A stretch of DNA of 45,445 nucleotides, from contig CBFHNK010000006.1 of the NCBI GenBank assembly GCA_965657195.1, positions 1-45,445 on the forward strand, given 5' to 3'. The notes under the pieces are model-generated. The model had not been told where the DNA came from, searched no databases, and worked only from the letters and a program-made list of their open reading frames with translations. The translations under genes were made by a program, and so were the position numbers. Within the stretch, counting starts at the first letter, position 1. Every line of letters begins with the position of its first letter. Origin of the DNA: TMED14 sp965657195. GTDB taxonomy: Bacteria > Bacteroidota > Bacteroidia > Flavobacteriales > Schleiferiaceae. Positions 8,469-16,173 of this stretch are shown here, piece after piece.

Positions 8469-9719
8469 GTGCGCCACCTATTTTTTCTAATTTGGGAATC
8501 TACCCGTTTGGCGTGGTCAGCGATGACCGCGAACATCCTTCGCACCGTGCTTTCCCTCCTCGGAATCGCGGTCGGAATCTTTTCCATAATCTCCGTGTAT
8601 GCGGTCGTGGACAGCCTTGAGCGAAGCATTCGCTCGAGCGTTCAGGGCCTCGGATCAGATGTGGTATACATTCAAAAATGGCCTTGGGGTGGGGGCGGAG
8701 GCGAGTACGAATGGTGGAAGTTCTTTCAGCGACCTGAAGTCGGCTACCTCGACTACCAGCGCCTCGAAGAGTTTGGCGTGAAGGGTTCCGATGCAATTGT
8801 GCTTTTGAACGGAACCACAACTACAGTAAGCTCCGGCAACTCGAACGTCGAGCAAACGGAGATTCGCGGAATCACCTACGACTATGCCCAGCTGAACAAA
8901 CTCGGTTTCGCCGGAGGGCGATACTTTACCGAACGCGAGCTGCGCAGCGGGCTGCCCTACTGCATTGTCGGTGCAGATATCGCCGATGGACTGGCCTCAA
9001 GTGCGCAACTCGTGGGAAGCTCCATTCGAATTCTTGGCCGCGACTTTCAGGTGATTGGCGTCCTTGAGCGCGAGGGTAGTTCGTTGGTTGGCGAAACCCA
9101 CGATGCGCGGGTTTTAGTGCCTGCCCGTTGGGTGGTCGCCAACATTGGCGATGAGCTGGGCGGATCCGCAATTCAAGTTCGCGCGGCGTCCGGAACCACC
9201 GTGGCCCAACTCAAAGAGAACGTACGCGTCGTCATGCGCAAGATTCGCCGCCAATCACCATCTGCAGAGGACTCATTTGCGCTCAACGAGTCTTCGACAT
9301 TGAGTTCGGGCCTGGACCAAATGTTTGGCGTGATCGGCCTTGCGGGCACGGTCATCGGGGGGTTCAGCATCCTTGTAGGCGGTTTTGGAATCGCCAACAT
9401 CATGTTTGTGAGCGTTCGCGAACGCACGGGGCAAATCGGGGTTCAAAAGGCATTGGGGGCTACCCGCGGCTTCATTCTCGCCCAGTTTTTGCTCGAAAGC
9501 GTCCTGCTTAGTCTCGTGGGCGGAATCATTGGCCTCGCCTTTGCCGGAACCTTAATTGCAGTGGGTGCCGCGGTTTCGGACTTTGAGCTTGCGGTTTCGC
9601 TTCAAAACATAGCCACCGGTATCGGCCTATCGGCCCTCATCGGTCTCATCGCGGGGTATGCCCCCGCTGAAATGGCAGCGCGCCTCGACCCCGTTGAGGC
9701 CATTCGCTTTAACCAATAG
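8469..9719 (+). CDS. MacB/FtsX-type ABC transporter permease (orphan)
   Basis: Membrane subunit of a MacB-like ABC exporter or mechanotransmission complex; 416 residues. Domains: N-terminal membrane helix (about 18-42), a large periplasmic MacB core-like domain (about 43-280), then the FtsX domain with three helices (about 285-410) containing IMFVSVRERTGQIGVQKALG, the typical cytoplasmic-loop motif. The start is GTG at 8469. No ATPase gene lies beside it, so its LolD/MacB-type partner must be encoded elsewhere. It is divergent from purH, and its 3' end overlaps the convergent GAF gene by 11 bases. A related role in lipoprotein release (LolC/E) cannot be excluded, but the periplasmic part looks more MacB-like. 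Confidence 0.9.
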   Translation: MRHLFFLIWESTRLAWSAMTANILRTVLSLLGIAVGIFSIISVYAVVDSLERSIRSSVQGLGSDVVYIQKWPWGGGGGEYEWWKFFQRPEVGYLDYQRLEEFGVKGSDAIVLLNGTTTTVSSGNSNVEQTEIRGITYDYAQLNKLGFAGGRYFTERELRSGLPYCIVGADIADGLASSAQLVGSSIRILGRDFQVIGVLEREGSSLVGETHDARVLVPARWVVANIGDELGGSAIQVRAASGTTVAQLKENVRVVMRKIRRQSPSAEDSFALNESSTLSSGLDQMFGVIGLAGTVIGGFSILVGGFGIANIMFVSVRERTGQIGVQKALGATRGFILAQFLLESVLLSLVGGIIGLAFAGTLIAVGAAVSDFELAVSLQNIATGIGLSALIGLIAGYAPAEMAARLDPVEAIRFNQ

Positions 9720-10173
9720 TAGCCGCCTCGGGCATCGATCCAATCGCCTGTGCGATTGCCTCAAGAAGGGCATGGTCCTCGGCCCCAAAGGGATTCAAAA
9801 AATGGCTATCAATGTCAATTTGACCGATGAGTCGAGTGCCTTGGTAAATGGGAACCACTAACTCAGACTTGGTCTCCATCGAGCACGCTAGATAGTTGTC
9901 TTGCGCCCAGACATCGGGAACTTCAAACGTCGTCCCACTCACCGCCACCTGGCCACAAATTCCGCGACCGTACGGAATCCGCGTATGCTCCGTTTCAGCC
10001 CCGGCAAACGGCCCGAGATGCAGAGTCTGTTCGGCATCGTTCATCCAGTAAATCCCCACCCATTGGTAGTGCGCCACGCGCTCTTTGAGTAGTTCGCACA
10101 CGGAACTAATTCCGCCCCACCCCTCAGACTCGAGAAGGCGAAGTGCGTCGTGCTTAATACTATGCCAGTTCAT
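9709..10173 (-). CDS. GAF-domain protein, free methionine-(R)-sulfoxide reductase-like
   Basis: A single GAF domain of 154 residues resembling E. coli fRMsr (YebR/MsrC), which reduces free methionine-R-sulfoxide using redox cysteines. Alignment from memory is gap-free around the active site: Cys73 (GRGICG) and Cys97 (YLACSMETKSELVVPI) match E. coli Cys94 and Cys118 with the same 24-residue spacing, and IGQIDIDSHFLNPFGAED matches the C-terminal core. The position of the third cysteine, Cys84, is His63 here. The catalytic-type cysteine is therefore present but one resolving cysteine is lost. It overlaps the downstream dgkA stop-start region by four bases, and its 3' end overlaps the convergent permease by 11. 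Function is likely but not certain. Confidence 0.82.
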   Translation of the reverse strand: MNWHSIKHDALRLLESEGWGGISSVCELLKERVAHYQWVGIYWMNDAEQTLHLGPFAGAETEHTRIPYGRGICGQVAVSGTTFEVPDVWAQDNYLACSMETKSELVVPIYQGTRLIGQIDIDSHFLNPFGAEDHALLEAIAQAIGSMPEAATIG

Positions 10174-10529
10174 TGGATGTCAAGTACATAAATCCACAAT
10201 TTGGGTCCCAAAATTAGGAGCCCTACTACCGCGGCTGCAAGTGCGGCCACAAGTACCGATGCGGCGGCAAAATCCTTGGCGTCCCGAATGAGTGGATGCC
10301 GGTCCACACTTACACGGTCAGCCAGCCGTTCCAGGGCAGAATTTGCATATTCCGCGGCGAACACCATGCCCATCGCTAGGGTTAAAATGGCCCATTCCAC
10401 GCCCGAGAGTTTGAGCACCAAACCCAGGCAAACAACCGCTAAGGCTGCCACGCTGTGCACTTTCAGATGGCGTTCGGTGCGCCATGCCACAATTATTCCA
10501 CGGGCAGCTGCCCGCCATGCGTTCCACAT
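10170..10529 (-). CDS. dgkA: Diacylglycerol/undecaprenol kinase family protein
   Basis: Small trimeric-type membrane lipid kinase, 119 residues with three hydrophobic segments. Family residues are visible: Glu60, Asn63 and Glu67 in AAEYANSALE, plus Asp71, and the later RDAKDFAAASVLVAA. In Gram-negatives the enzyme recycles diacylglycerol, while in other bacteria relatives phosphorylate undecaprenol; sequence alone does not tell which applies here. It is first in a two-gene unit with the GAF protein, whose ATG overlaps its stop (ATGA). A -7 box lies only four bases before the ATG, so the mRNA is probably leaderless. Confidence 0.93.
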   Translation of the reverse strand: MWNAWRAAARGIIVAWRTERHLKVHSVAALAVVCLGLVLKLSGVEWAILTLAMGMVFAAEYANSALERLADRVSVDRHPLIRDAKDFAAASVLVAALAAAVVGLLILGPKLWIYVLDIQ

Positions 10530-10533
10530 ACTG

Positions 10534-10541
10534 CAAACCTA
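10534..10541 (-). promoter_or_regulatory. Putative -7 box of dgkA (leaderless transcript likely)
   Basis: The minus strand reads TAGGTTTGCAGTATG, in which TAGGTTTG matches TAnnTTTG and the ATG of dgkA follows after only CAGT. Transcription in Bacteroidota usually starts several bases past this box, which would place the 5' end at or next to the start codon. No clear -33 element is seen. Confidence 0.55.
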
Positions 10542-10632
10542 CGGCATGCTTCGTTCGTTCACCGAAGTCCATCGCGAAAGCAGTGCCGCGCACCCCTTTC
10601 ATGAAAAACCGAGGCCTTCAGGTGGGCTGTCG

Positions 10633-10640
10633 TACTTTTG
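10633..10640 (+). promoter_or_regulatory. Putative -7 box of the T9SS surface-protein operon
   Basis: TACTTTTG matches the Bacteroidota -7 consensus TAnnTTTG and lies 24 bases before the ATG at 10665. It is the only such box in the 135-base gap between dgkA and this gene on the plus strand. The -33 region is not recognisable. Confidence 0.5.
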
Positions 10641-10664
10641 TTAGGTAATAGTTAACCCTCGTCC

Positions 10665-12719
10665 ATGAATCTTCGCCTACGCATCCTTGCGACTCTTGCC
10701 TCCCTCATCCTCGGTTTTGAGGGAGCTGCCCAGTCCCTCTCGATGGTCCAGACCGCTAACCTGTCGAAGTGTACGGGTGACTCACTTCGCCTCGAGCTCA
10801 ACGTAACGGGTTCCAATATGAGCGCGGCCAATAGCTTTCGGGTAATGATGGCTCCTGGGGCGCCCTCCGCGTTCACAGTTTCAAATTCAGACACCCTGGA
10901 TATTGTTAAGTGGCGTTCGGTATTCCCACTTCCAGTAGGTACAGATACCAATTCTGTCGGAGCGAAGTACGTGTGGGTCATCGTTTCTGACAGTATTACG
11001 ACAAGCGGATTCTATTCAATTGTGATCCAGTCTACGTCTCCGGTGCTGTGGAGCGACACCATTCAAGTGCTCGTGAATGTGAGTCCGCCATCAGAAATAA
11101 CAGCGATATCGGGTGGGTTTGAAAACCTTCATACGGGCGGGCCCGACTGGGGATTCTGCTTCGGAGACACGTTAACGCTTTATGCCAACACCGGCCAAAA
11201 CGGCTACCAATGGTATAAGGATGGCACTTTAATGACGGGCGAAACCAATGATTCACTCCTCGTAGTTAATTCTGGTACGTACAGCATTGAGGTAAGCAAT
11301 GGCGTCTGTACAAAGATGTCGGCAGATACGATCATCAACGTATTTCAGCCCACTACGAGTGTGGTTCACCTACCAGCGGGAATGCAAACTCTTGAAGTTT
11401 TAGATAAAGACGCGGTAATTGACTCGCTGGGCTTCTGCGAGACTGAGTTCATCCAATTGGCTGGACCGAATTCAACCACTGCGGGAACCTCCGTGCTTTA
11501 TCAGTGGCTCCGCGATTCGGTGGGCCTCTTTGGTCAAACGTTTACAATTCCAATACTTGGTGCCAATCAAATTAACTTATCCACCAACGAGGGCGGAGTA
11601 TACTACCTAGAGACGGTGTGGTTGCCCGGCGGCTGCCCCGACACGAGTGATGCATTTTGGCTGTTTGTGGACTCGATTCCCGATACTGAAATTCAAGCGG
11701 TCGCATGGCCCGGCCAAACGACGGCCAGCCTTACCATTTGCGAAAATGATTCGACCCAATTGGCTGCAATCGTATCCCAAGGTTCATGGACCTACCAATG
11801 GGAGGTGCGCTTCCCAGCAGGTAGCGGAAACTGGACAGCTATTCCGAACGAGACTTCAGACAAGCTCACTGTATCTACTGCGATCGTATCGGGTAGTGCC
11901 GAATACCGCCTAGTCATAGACAACGACTACTGCACCCATACGACGAGTGAACTCCTCGTCAACGTGGTAAAGCTCCCCACCATCGCGGTGGCTCCTGCCG
12001 ATTCGTTAGCCCTTTGTGCCGGTGATTCCGTCCTTGTGGGCGTTACGGGCAGCAGTACGAGCTACCTCTGGACCTTCCCGGGTGGAAGCTACAGCGGCGC
12101 ATCCTTTTACGCGAAAACACCAGGTGTGTACGTAGTGGCCGGAACCAACTCGAACGGCTGCGTGAACTACGACACCCTCGAGGTATTCTACTTTACGGTG
12201 AACGCCAATGCGGGACCGGACCAGACCGTACTTCCCGGGTCAACCGTGCAGCTCAATGCCACGGGCGGACTCCTGTACTATTGGTATGCGGACGTTCCGA
12301 CCTACTTCAGCGATCCGTACAATCCAAAAGCACAAACGGTTCCGACCCAAGACACGACGATGTACGTGGTTGAAGTGCTCAATTCATACGGTTGCTTTGA
12401 CACCGATACGATGTTTGTCTACACGTTTGACCCTGCCACATTGGTTCCGGACCTCAGCAACGTGATGAATGTGATTACACCCAACGGTGACGGCTTCAAT
12501 GATGTATTTGACCTCAGTGAGTTAGTGCGCGCAGACAGCTGCGACCTGGTGGTTCTCGACCGTTGGGGTGCTCAAGTGTTTGAGCAAAAGCGCTACATCT
12601 CTGGTTGGGATGGTTCGACCCAAGGTGGTGATCCGCTGCCGGATGGAACCTACTACTACCTCCTCGTGTGCGACGACATTATCCGCTTCCGCGGAGCCAT
12701 CACCGTAGTTCGCCCTTAA
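10665..12719 (+). CDS. Large secreted Ig-like repeat protein with T9SS type B (gliding-motility) C-terminal sorting domain
   Basis: Predicted cell-surface or secreted protein of 684 residues exported by the type IX system. It has a signal peptide (about 1-22, cut after GAAQ), then several Ig-like modules with the recurrent pattern of a Cys/Gly-Asp-Ser strand followed by YQW or YLW (about 166-225, 357-433, 448-510 and 514-590). The C-terminal domain (596-684) begins DLSNVMNVITPNGDGFNDVF and contains LDRWGAQVFE and GWDG, the hallmark of gliding-motility-associated C-termini. The last two modules resemble those of the gene at 14199. It is first in a three-gene unit with a PorP/SprF gene, the arrangement seen for SprB-like adhesins. 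The ligand is unknown. Confidence 0.93.
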   Translation: MNLRLRILATLASLILGFEGAAQSLSMVQTANLSKCTGDSLRLELNVTGSNMSAANSFRVMMAPGAPSAFTVSNSDTLDIVKWRSVFPLPVGTDTNSVGAKYVWVIVSDSITTSGFYSIVIQSTSPVLWSDTIQVLVNVSPPSEITAISGGFENLHTGGPDWGFCFGDTLTLYANTGQNGYQWYKDGTLMTGETNDSLLVVNSGTYSIEVSNGVCTKMSADTIINVFQPTTSVVHLPAGMQTLEVLDKDAVIDSLGFCETEFIQLAGPNSTTAGTSVLYQWLRDSVGLFGQTFTIPILGANQINLSTNEGGVYYLETVWLPGGCPDTSDAFWLFVDSIPDTEIQAVAWPGQTTASLTICENDSTQLAAIVSQGSWTYQWEVRFPAGSGNWTAIPNETSDKLTVSTAIVSGSAEYRLVIDNDYCTHTTSELLVNVVKLPTIAVAPADSLALCAGDSVLVGVTGSSTSYLWTFPGGSYSGASFYAKTPGVYVVAGTNSNGCVNYDTLEVFYFTVNANAGPDQTVLPGSTVQLNATGGLLYYWYADVPTYFSDPYNPKAQTVPTQDTTMYVVEVLNSYGCFDTDTMFVYTFDPATLVPDLSNVMNVITPNGDGFNDVFDLSELVRADSCDLVVLDRWGAQVFEQKRYISGWDGSTQGGDPLPDGTYYYLLVCDDIIRFRGAITVVRP

Positions 12720-12738
12720 CCTTTTACGCTCCATTTTT

Positions 12739-14199
12739 ATGAAGAAGATCATTCTCTTTTCTGCAGTACTCGGTTGTTCGGGCACGCTCGCTGCACAGCA
12801 GCTTCCGCTGTACAGCCATTTGTTTTTCGCACAGGCGATGGTGAATCCCGCAAAGAGCGGAGCCGCAGGCTTTAGCGAACTCGTCACCATGCACCGCCAG
12901 CAGTGGCAGGGCATGGAGGGTGCGCCGGAGACGTCTGCACTCCTGTTTAACGGTGCCACAAATAAGGAGCGCGTCGGGTACTCTGTGTACGCCTTCACGG
13001 ATGCTACGGATATTGTGCGCCGTTCCGGAATCTACGGCCACTACGCGTACCACGCCCAGCTTTCTGAGAATGCAGTTTTGAGTTTCGGACTGGGAGCAGG
13101 CTACGTTAACAATACGTTTGATATGGCCAGCATCCGCGTCAAGAATGAGGGCGACCCCTTTTTGTTTCCATCGAACACGAACGGTTCGCTCGACATCAAT
13201 GCGGGGATTAACCTCAAGGTTGAGAACTTTCAAATGGGTGTCGCGGTGCCTCAGTTGCTTCAGCCGACCATCACCTATTCGAACAACTACGACGGTCCGG
13301 TGGCCTTTCATTTGATTCGCCACTACGTGGTTCAAACGCAGTACGACCTTCCCATTCAAAAGGATCGCATGACGCTTTCGCCAATGGTAGTCGTTCGGGC
13401 AGCCAACCACGTGACGCCCCAAGTTGACGCAGGCTTGATGTTCAACATGAAGGAGTACGGCTACCTCGGAGCGCTCTACCGTTCCAACTTTGGTGCTTCG
13501 GCTCAAATCGGTGTTCACCTCACTCCACTTTTGACACTGGGCTACGCTCATGACTTTAGCACCAACACTTTTGCTACTTCGCTCGGAGTTTCAAATGAGT
13601 TTATCCTTACCTACCGATTCGGAGACAACAAGCGCAACGACCGAATCGAAGCCGAAATCAAGCGACTGAAGGACAAGCAGCGTCAGGCTGATCAAAACAA
13701 CGAAAAGCTCCTCAACGAGAAGTTTGAAGAGTTTAAGGAAGAACTCGAGGCAGCCAACAAAAAGCAGCTCGAGGCACAGACTGAACAGCTCGCGCAGGCT
13801 ACAGCGCTCAAGCTTCAAGAAGCGGGTGCGCAAGGTGGCGGTGTTCGCGGCCAGGCGGCTCAGCGCACCACACCTGCTACCACGTCATCAGCCGCCGGTA
13901 CCGTGACGAACGGCAGCATTAGCGGCTACTCGGCTGACGCCTATGCCGACCGCGTTGCACCAGGGTCAGCTGGCTACTATGTGACCGCCGGTGTGTACGG
14001 AGAGCAAGAGAATGCCGACAAAATGGCTCAAAAGCTAAAGGCTCAAGGAATCAGTGCACGCACCTTCCGCGACCCAAAGAACAATATGGTGTACGTGTAT
14101 TTGCTCAAGTTTGGCTCGTACGAGGAGGCCTCGGCCGCACGCCAAAGCAACCTCAACGGCCAGTACACTGGTAAACTGTGGGTTAAAGTCATCCAGTAA
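12739..14199 (+). CDS. PorP/SprF family outer-membrane protein with C-terminal coiled coil and SPOR domain
   Basis: PorP/SprF proteins are outer-membrane components needed for secretion or surface display of particular T9SS type B cargo. This one has 486 residues, against roughly 300 for the family. A signal peptide (about 1-19, ending LAAQ) precedes the PorP/SprF barrel (about 20-294; LPLYSHLFFAQAMVNPAKSG, MHRQQW). A highly charged coiled coil (about 297-362) and an Ala/Thr/Ser linker follow, then a SPOR-like domain (411-486; GYYVTAGVYGEQENADKMAQ, YVYLLKFGSYEEA). SPOR domains bind glycan strands stripped of stem peptides, suggesting a link to peptidoglycan. The stop shares a base with the next start (TAATG). 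The barrel and SPOR calls are confident; the anchoring role is inference. Confidence 0.92.
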   Translation: MKKIILFSAVLGCSGTLAAQQLPLYSHLFFAQAMVNPAKSGAAGFSELVTMHRQQWQGMEGAPETSALLFNGATNKERVGYSVYAFTDATDIVRRSGIYGHYAYHAQLSENAVLSFGLGAGYVNNTFDMASIRVKNEGDPFLFPSNTNGSLDINAGINLKVENFQMGVAVPQLLQPTITYSNNYDGPVAFHLIRHYVVQTQYDLPIQKDRMTLSPMVVVRAANHVTPQVDAGLMFNMKEYGYLGALYRSNFGASAQIGVHLTPLLTLGYAHDFSTNTFATSLGVSNEFILTYRFGDNKRNDRIEAEIKRLKDKQRQADQNNEKLLNEKFEEFKEELEAANKKQLEAQTEQLAQATALKLQEAGAQGGGVRGQAAQRTTPATTSSAAGTVTNGSISGYSADAYADRVAPGSAGYYVTAGVYGEQENADKMAQKLKAQGISARTFRDPKNNMVYVYLLKFGSYEEASAARQSNLNGQYTGKLWVKVIQ

Positions 14200-16103
14200 T
14201 GCGCAAACTATTCGCGCTTCTGGCGCTCCTTTTGGGCTTGGTCACGCCCGTGAGTGCCGCGCACCTCGTGGGCGGTGAGATCACCTACACATGTGTGGGC
14301 AACAACCAGTACCAGGTCAAGCTTCGCATTTACCGTGACTGCTTCTCGGGCGGAGCACAGTTCGACAACACGGTCAATTTTTCGGTGTACAACCTTGCCG
14401 GAACCCTCGTGACCAACCCCACGGTCTCAAAAGGTCCGACGGTAAACGTTCCCCCTGGAACAGGTAATCCGTGCTTGACCACTCCTCCCAATATTTGTAC
14501 GGAGTACGCCGACTACGTGACCACGTTGACGCTTCCTCCGGTAGTGGGTGGCTACACGATTTCGTACCAGCGCTGCTGCCGGAACTCTACCATCACGAAC
14601 ATCACCAATCCCGGTTCGCGCGGAAACACCTACACCGTGCAGATTCCGTCAATGGACAACAGCTGCAACACGGCACCGGCGTTTACGACGGTTCCGCCCA
14701 TCGTACTCTGCTTGGGCGACCAGCTGAGCATCGATGCGTCCGCGACTGAGGCCGACGGGGACTCGCTCTTTTACGAGTTCTGCGACATTTACACGGGCGG
14801 AGCCTCTGGCAACCCAACTCCGAACCCCGCAACGCCCCCTCCGTACACCCTTATTCAGTTTGTTGCGCCCGCTACGGCGACCCAACCAGTCCCTGGCAAC
14901 CCTGCGCTCAGCATTAACTCGACTACTGGAATGATTACGGGTGTCGCCAACACAATTGGTCAGTACGTGGTTGGCATTTGTGTTTCCGAATACCGCAACG
15001 GTCAGTTTGTATCTACGGTGCGCCGCGACTACCAGTTCAACGTCACGAACTGCATCATCAACACCGTGGCAGATATGGTCACCCAGCTTGAGGACCCTAG
15101 TCTTTTCTGCGACGGACGTACACTCACCTTCACGCCACAAACCACAGGTGCTCTGACGTACTTCTGGGACTTTGGGGATACATCTAGTGTGAATGATACG
15201 AGCTCGCTGGCCTCGCCGACCTACACCTTTCCAGACACCGGGCACTACAGCGTCATGCTGGTGATCAATCCAGGGCTTGTGTGCACGGATACCATTTATG
15301 AGGTCTTTCGTGTGATGAATGCCCCGGACTACTTCATCGACAAGCAGGGTGTGCCGTGCATCGAGGTTCAGAACTACCGATTTGAGGCCAAGGGAACTGC
15401 TCCAATTGACGCCAAGATTTCATGGGATTTCGGATCCAATTCCAATACGTTTGGCGCCACAGGGCCACTTGTGACTGGGGTTCGATGGAATACAGCCGGA
15501 ACCTACCCCGTGCGCTGCATTATTCAGTCCGCCTTCTGCCCAGATACGCTTTGGGACACCGTCCAAGTTTTTGACTGGTACTACCCCGTAACCGCCTCTC
15601 CTCAGGATACCCAGCTTGTTCGCGGCGATACCGTACACCTCGATGTCACGAGCGGAGCGGCCTACTACTGGTTTGCCGACCAGCCGGTATACTTCAACAA
15701 CGCACGCCAGCAGAACCCGCAGGCGCTCATGCACGCTGACAGCACCACGTACTACGTGATCGTGACCGACAACCGCGGTTGCCGCGGTATTGACACCGTG
15801 TTCGTGAGCTGGCTTCCTGACCAAGTGAGTCCAGACCTGTCCAATGTGATGAACGTGATTACGCCCAACGGGGACGGAATGAATGATGTGCTTGACATTT
15901 CAGAGGTTCTGTTCGGCGATGCGTGCACCCTACGTGTAATGAATCGCTGGGGAACCACGTGGGTCTACGAGCAAGAGTCCTACGCGAATGCATGGGGTGG
16001 TACCGACGTTGACGGTAATCCTTTGCCGAGCGGAACCTACTACTTCTTTGTCGTGTGCGGACGAGATTTGCGCTACGCTGGACCGGTCACGATTGTGTAC
16101 TAG
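14199..16103 (+). CDS. Secreted PKD-domain protein with T9SS type B (gliding-motility) C-terminal sorting domain
   Basis: Predicted surface protein of 634 residues. The signal peptide (about 1-20) is followed by AHLVGGEITYTC and YQVKLRIYRDCFSGG, an N-terminal module typical of this Bacteroidota group. A PKD-like domain (about 309-355) shows YFWDFGD and YTFPDTGHYSVMLVI, and a second possible PKD/Ig module contains ISWDFGSN and VRWNTAGTYPVRC. An Ig-like module (about 464-545) leads into the C-terminal sorting domain (546-634; DLSNVMNVITPNGDGMNDVL, MNRWGTTWVYEQ). Its start overlaps the PorP/SprF stop by one base, so the two are probably translationally coupled and functionally paired. A strong terminator follows. 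The binding target cannot be told from sequence. Confidence 0.93.
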   Translation: MRKLFALLALLLGLVTPVSAAHLVGGEITYTCVGNNQYQVKLRIYRDCFSGGAQFDNTVNFSVYNLAGTLVTNPTVSKGPTVNVPPGTGNPCLTTPPNICTEYADYVTTLTLPPVVGGYTISYQRCCRNSTITNITNPGSRGNTYTVQIPSMDNSCNTAPAFTTVPPIVLCLGDQLSIDASATEADGDSLFYEFCDIYTGGASGNPTPNPATPPPYTLIQFVAPATATQPVPGNPALSINSTTGMITGVANTIGQYVVGICVSEYRNGQFVSTVRRDYQFNVTNCIINTVADMVTQLEDPSLFCDGRTLTFTPQTTGALTYFWDFGDTSSVNDTSSLASPTYTFPDTGHYSVMLVINPGLVCTDTIYEVFRVMNAPDYFIDKQGVPCIEVQNYRFEAKGTAPIDAKISWDFGSNSNTFGATGPLVTGVRWNTAGTYPVRCIIQSAFCPDTLWDTVQVFDWYYPVTASPQDTQLVRGDTVHLDVTSGAAYYWFADQPVYFNNARQQNPQALMHADSTTYYVIVTDNRGCRGIDTVFVSWLPDQVSPDLSNVMNVITPNGDGMNDVLDISEVLFGDACTLRVMNRWGTTWVYEQESYANAWGGTDVDGNPLPSGTYYFFVVCGRDLRYAGPVTIVY

Positions 16104-16120
16104 TGGTGTTCTGATAGATG

Positions 16121-16151
16121 AAAAAAAACGCGGCCCGTGGGCCGCGTTTTT
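16121..16151. terminator. Bidirectional intrinsic terminator between the T9SS operon and dnaJ
   Basis: An 8-bp perfect GC-rich stem (CGCGGCCC at 16129-16136 with GGGCCGCG at 16139-16146) is flanked by an A8 run on the left and T5 on the right. It can therefore end transcription from both sides, which fits its place between two convergent operons. Confidence 0.93.
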
Positions 16152-16173
16152 AATTGAGTCCTACTTCTACGGG

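Noticed and set aside
12724..13551. Long minus-strand open frame (275 codons) opposite the PorP/SprF gene
   Set aside because: It is the antisense shadow of a well-supported gene, has low-complexity His/Arg/Val-rich content, and shows no family motif.
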